From: JACMLD01 sp964245425
GTDB lineage: Bacteria; Bacteroidota; Bacteroidia; Chitinophagales; Chitinophagaceae
Reading direction: 5' to 3'
NCBI GenBank assembly: GCA_964245425.1
Contig: CAXTMV010000027.1
Coordinates: forward strand, 1-34,351
DNA length: 34,351 bases
Made by a program: the position numbers and the translations under genes. Below, piece by piece: positions 32,549 to 34,351 of this stretch. The notes under the pieces were generated by a model. The model worked only from the letters and a program-made list of their open reading frames with translations, had not been told where the DNA came from and made no database searches. Position 1 is the first letter of the stretch, and the number at the start of each line of letters is the position of its first letter.

Positions 32549-33144
32549 TATTTCTTCCTGGGTGCTTTTACCGGTTTTTCGTATACATTCAGCGGCAGCG
32601 ATACCAGTGCTGTATCCCAGGCGGCGGTAAGAACAAAACCTGTGGTGGCTTTTTCAAAAAACATGGTAAAAGCCTCGAGTGGTTCCGTTTGTTTTTGAAC
32701 AGGCAGGTCTACCCTTACAACGTCTTTTCCACTGTCGTACTTAAATGCGCCCCAGATATCTGTTTCCTTATTTATAATGAGGGTCCATTTTTCTTCTGTA
32801 GGGATGGCATACAGTGTATACCTGCCTTTGGGCACCATTTTACCCCCAATGGTCATGTCTTTAAAAAATTCTATCTCGGTTGCCTCGTTGGCACCCAGTC
32901 GCCATACTTTATTGTATTCCAGCAATTCACCAAAGACATTTCTGCCATTCCGCTGTGGCCGGCTGTAAACGACTCTTGCCATTAAGGGCTCGGCTGCTTT
33001 GTCCTGTATCCGAAGAATCGGATAATTGACCGGGTAATAGGCCATATCCATGGGCGATTTGTCGAGCAGGGGAAACCTGGACTGTGCAGCTGCGAAGTGC
33101 AGGCAGCCCGCGATCAATAATATGGAAGCAAACAATTTTTTCAT
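32548..33144 (-). CDS. DUF2911 secreted protein
   Basis: From the ATG at 33144 the protein has 198 residues with a signal peptide (residues 1-20, ..GCLHFAAA, then Q). It matches DUF2911: 'PMDMAYYPVNYPILRI', 'ARVVYSRPQRNGRNVFGELL', 'YNKVWRLGANEATEIEFFKD', 'GKMVPKGRYTLYAIPTEEKW' and 'INKETDIWGAFKYDSGKDVV'. The family is a predicted beta-rich secreted domain of unknown function. The upstream part of the longer frame overlaps the neighbouring gene and is not used. It has its own promoter (33164-33191), and asnB follows after 77 bp. Confidence 0.9.
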   Translation of the reverse strand: MKKLFASILLIAGCLHFAAAQSRFPLLDKSPMDMAYYPVNYPILRIQDKAAEPLMARVVYSRPQRNGRNVFGELLEYNKVWRLGANEATEIEFFKDMTIGGKMVPKGRYTLYAIPTEEKWTLIINKETDIWGAFKYDSGKDVVRVDLPVQKQTEPLEAFTMFFEKATTGFVLTAAWDTALVSLPLNVYEKPVKAPRKK

Positions 33145-33163
33145 TATCGGTTTTTTAGCAATG

Positions 33164-33191
33164 CAAATATAGCCCTTGCCATAAATTTCAA
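33164..33191 (-). promoter_or_regulatory. Promoter of the DUF2911 gene (TTG-N17-TATATTTG)
   Basis: On the minus strand TTG (33191-33189) is followed after 17 nt by TATATTTG (33171-33164). The start point near 33157 gives a leader of about 13 nt before the ATG at 33144. The -33 element lies on the last codons of the upstream gene. Confidence 0.55.
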
Positions 33192-33772
33192 AGATCAGCC
33201 AGTTGTTCTGCTGCAAATTTTTTTAATGCGGGAAAGAAAAGATGATAACAATCGCGTAAATGGCCGTAATGCGCTTCAAATAAAGCAAAAGCGGTATCGG
33301 ATTCTGATAAATAGGCGGCTCTTCTAACTACCCCGGCCAGGCTTCGTTCGATGCCCCAGTTGTACTGGTAATTATTGAGCCAGTTCTGTTGCCGCATATG
33401 TGGAAACATCTTTTGAAAGGATATTGGCAGAATAGCTATAAACGGTTCTATCTGCTGATAGGTGGTGGCAGAAAAAGCCAGCAGGCTTCCCGGGGTAAAT
33501 TCATTTTCGTCGGTGGCAAGAAAATGATCGTATACCACATCTGTAAAAGCGCCGGCATACAGGCGATAATGCGGCCTGAAAACTTCTTTGGCTGCGCGGG
33601 TAGCCGGGTGGGTATCCGTAAACTGGTCTATTTGACGGTGCAAAAAAATACCTTTTTGTATACCGGGCGGATAATCAAATTGTTTCTTCCCTTTTACAAA
33701 ATCACTGATCAGGTTCCCGGCCAGCACTTCAGGCTCATTAAACGAAAGGTATGCGTGGGCGAGATAATTCAT
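33188..33772 (-). CDS. ACP phosphodiesterase (AcpH-like)
   Basis: From the ATG at 33772 the protein has 194 residues (a GTG at 33787 is also in frame). It matches the ACP phosphodiesterase family: 'MNYLAHAYLSFNEPEVLAGN', 'LISDFVKGKKQFDYPPGIQK', 'GIFLHRQIDQFTDTHPAT', 'YAGAFTDVVYDHFLA' and 'RAAYLSESDTAFALFEAHY'. The enzyme removes the phosphopantetheine arm from holo-acyl carrier protein, turning it back to apo-ACP. The conserved His and Asp residues that bind metal are in place. Its end touches the promoter of the DUF2911 gene. Confidence 0.9.
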   Translation of the reverse strand: MNYLAHAYLSFNEPEVLAGNLISDFVKGKKQFDYPPGIQKGIFLHRQIDQFTDTHPATRAAKEVFRPHYRLYAGAFTDVVYDHFLATDENEFTPGSLLAFSATTYQQIEPFIAILPISFQKMFPHMRQQNWLNNYQYNWGIERSLAGVVRRAAYLSESDTAFALFEAHYGHLRDCYHLFFPALKKFAAEQLADL

Positions 33773-33935
33773 GGTGCTTGTATGCACTAAAATAAAACAA
33801 TAAAAACAAAGAAGGCCGGTAAAAAGAATTGCTTGCAGCCACCGGTTTATTTTAACGCCAGCTTAACCTCTATTATTTCATTTTACAAAAACCTTTTGCA
33901 AAGGCCGACTGCAACGGCTTTCTGTACAATATGCG

Positions 33936-33968
33936 AAAAGAACCCGAGCCACTGCCGGTTCTTTTTTT
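33936..33968 (+). terminator. Intrinsic terminator without a visible upstream gene
   Basis: AAAAGAACC (33936-33944) pairs with GGTTCTTTT (33957-33965) and the plus strand continues with a run of about nine T. No plus-strand gene precedes it within the gap, and the minus-strand gene reads away from it. Confidence 0.6.
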
Positions 33969-34010
33969 TAACCAGCGGTAAGATTGTCTACCACCGGTCA
34001 AGTATAGCCG

Positions 34011-34038
34011 TTGTCATACTGCAACATAAATACTTTTG
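34011..34038 (+). promoter_or_regulatory. Promoter with long leader to the last gene (TTG-N17-TACTTTTG)
   Basis: TTG at 34011-34013 and TACTTTTG at 34031-34038 are 17 nt apart, a full consensus match. A start near 34045 leaves about 190 nt before the ATG at 34237, longer than usual in this window, with small inverted repeats inside (34071-34085 and CTGTTT/AAAACAG near 34115-34135). Confidence 0.55.
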
Positions 34039-34236
34039 TGTCGTCTTAGATAATGAAAGTTCTTTTTTTCTGTGATGCCATCACAAAATAACAAGGCTAA
34101 CCGGCAGCGGTATACTGTTTAACCGGTAAAAACAGCGTTTCACCGTAATACTGTTTCCAGGCGTTCTGTGCAAGTGTAGCTTTACAAAGAAATTAATAAC
34201 AATCATTTATTATTTAAACCTTATAAATTAATTATC

Positions 34237-34351
34237 ATGAAAAAGATTATTCTTTCCTTAACAATTACAGCCGCCCTTATAAGTTCAGCAGCTACTTACG
34301 CAGCAGATAAAAATCCCGGCATAACGGTGAGACAGGCGTTTACAAAGGAAT
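34237..34351 (+). CDS. Small secreted protein, N-terminal part (cut by window edge)
   Basis: An ATG at 34237 opens a frame to the window end: a signal peptide (MKKIILSLTITAALISSAAT, then YAA) followed by 'DKNPGITVRQAFTKE'. Only 38 codons are visible. The 'xxAFxKEF'-like start resembles the mature part of the PepSY-like protein at 30134 ('ALKAFNATFKDV'), so it may be a relative. The A/T-rich leader just before the ATG fits Bacteroidota translation starts. The family call is tentative. Confidence 0.65.
   Translation, partial: MKKIILSLTITAALISSAATYAADKNPGITVRQAFTKE

Larger units (their letters stand above)
33773..34236. other. Divergent intergenic region with orphan terminator and promoter
   Basis: This 464-bp stretch lies between the acpH-like gene (minus) and a partial secreted protein gene (plus). 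It holds two hairpins (33898-33922, imperfect, and 33936-33968, terminator-like), a full consensus promoter at 34011-34038 and a small TGTGATG/CATCACA hairpin at 34071-34085. The open frame at 33833-34075 has no signal or family features and spans the terminator, so I do not call it. Confidence 0.6.

Noticed and set aside
33833..34075. 80-residue open frame on the plus strand
   Set aside because: It runs through the terminator-like hairpin and the consensus promoter, and has no signal peptide or family match.
1..34351. CRISPR arrays, tRNA/rRNA genes, insertion sequences, phage genes
   Set aside because: No regularly spaced direct repeats with unique spacers, no cloverleaf or rRNA-like sequence, no transposase, integrase or phage structural gene was recognised.

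Overview
The window reads as a chromosomal housekeeping region from a member of the Bacteroidota, most likely family Chitinophagaceae. The evidence is a type IX secretion (T9SS) sorting domain on a secreted protein, a GldC homologue, DUF4290/DUF6089/DUF2911/TIGR02757 proteins that are typical of this phylum, the Bacteroidota promoter pattern TTG-N17..20-TAnnTTTG upstream of several genes, and signal peptides of the '..AQ' type. The genus cannot be fixed from the sequence alone. I see no insertion sequence, prophage, CRISPR array, rRNA or tRNA gene.

Left arm (1-13.6 kb, all minus strand). Transcription runs right to left. It ends with rpmH-rnpA-yidD (yidD is cut by the window edge and has not been described by simple ORF length). 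To its right is a conserved cell-envelope cluster: murI, two tandem Skp/OmpH chaperones, bamA, uppS, a DUF6089 outer-membrane protein, nadK, a second smaller Omp85-type protein, a CBS-domain protein and an alpha/beta hydrolase. These join outer-membrane protein insertion (BamA with Skp), the undecaprenyl carrier lipid (UppS) and D-glutamate for peptidoglycan (MurI). Next come cvpA, yqeY, gldC and a glycosyltransferase.

Middle (14.8-24.6 kb, plus strand). After a divergent intergenic region come a T9SS-exported choice-of-anchor E protein, a DUF4290 protein with an Arg/Gly/Asn-rich tail, murA (Asp in place of the catalytic Cys), gmk, a CNNM/CBS membrane protein, tatC, a small beta-barrel protein, rpiB and a secreted M28 peptidase.

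Right arm (24.7-34.35 kb, mixed strands). This holds a CBM9-like protein, a deoxyhypusine-synthase-like enzyme, a fatty-acid-hydroxylase family membrane protein, a tight metB-like / TIGR02757 / small-protein operon, a small secreted PepSY-like protein, asnB, a DUF2911 lipid/secreted protein, an ACP phosphodiesterase, and the 5' end of another small secreted protein.

I did not find a clear new multi-gene system. The points most worth a second look are a 34-bp-arm hairpin built of GTTGAT units lying directly on the asnB start, a bacterial deoxyhypusine-synthase homologue, the DUF4290 protein with an RGG-like tail, a TIGR02757 protein with HhH-glycosylase-like signature residues, an intrinsic terminator near 33.95 kb that follows no visible gene, and an extra Omp85 protein inserted into the bamA/uppS/nadK cluster.
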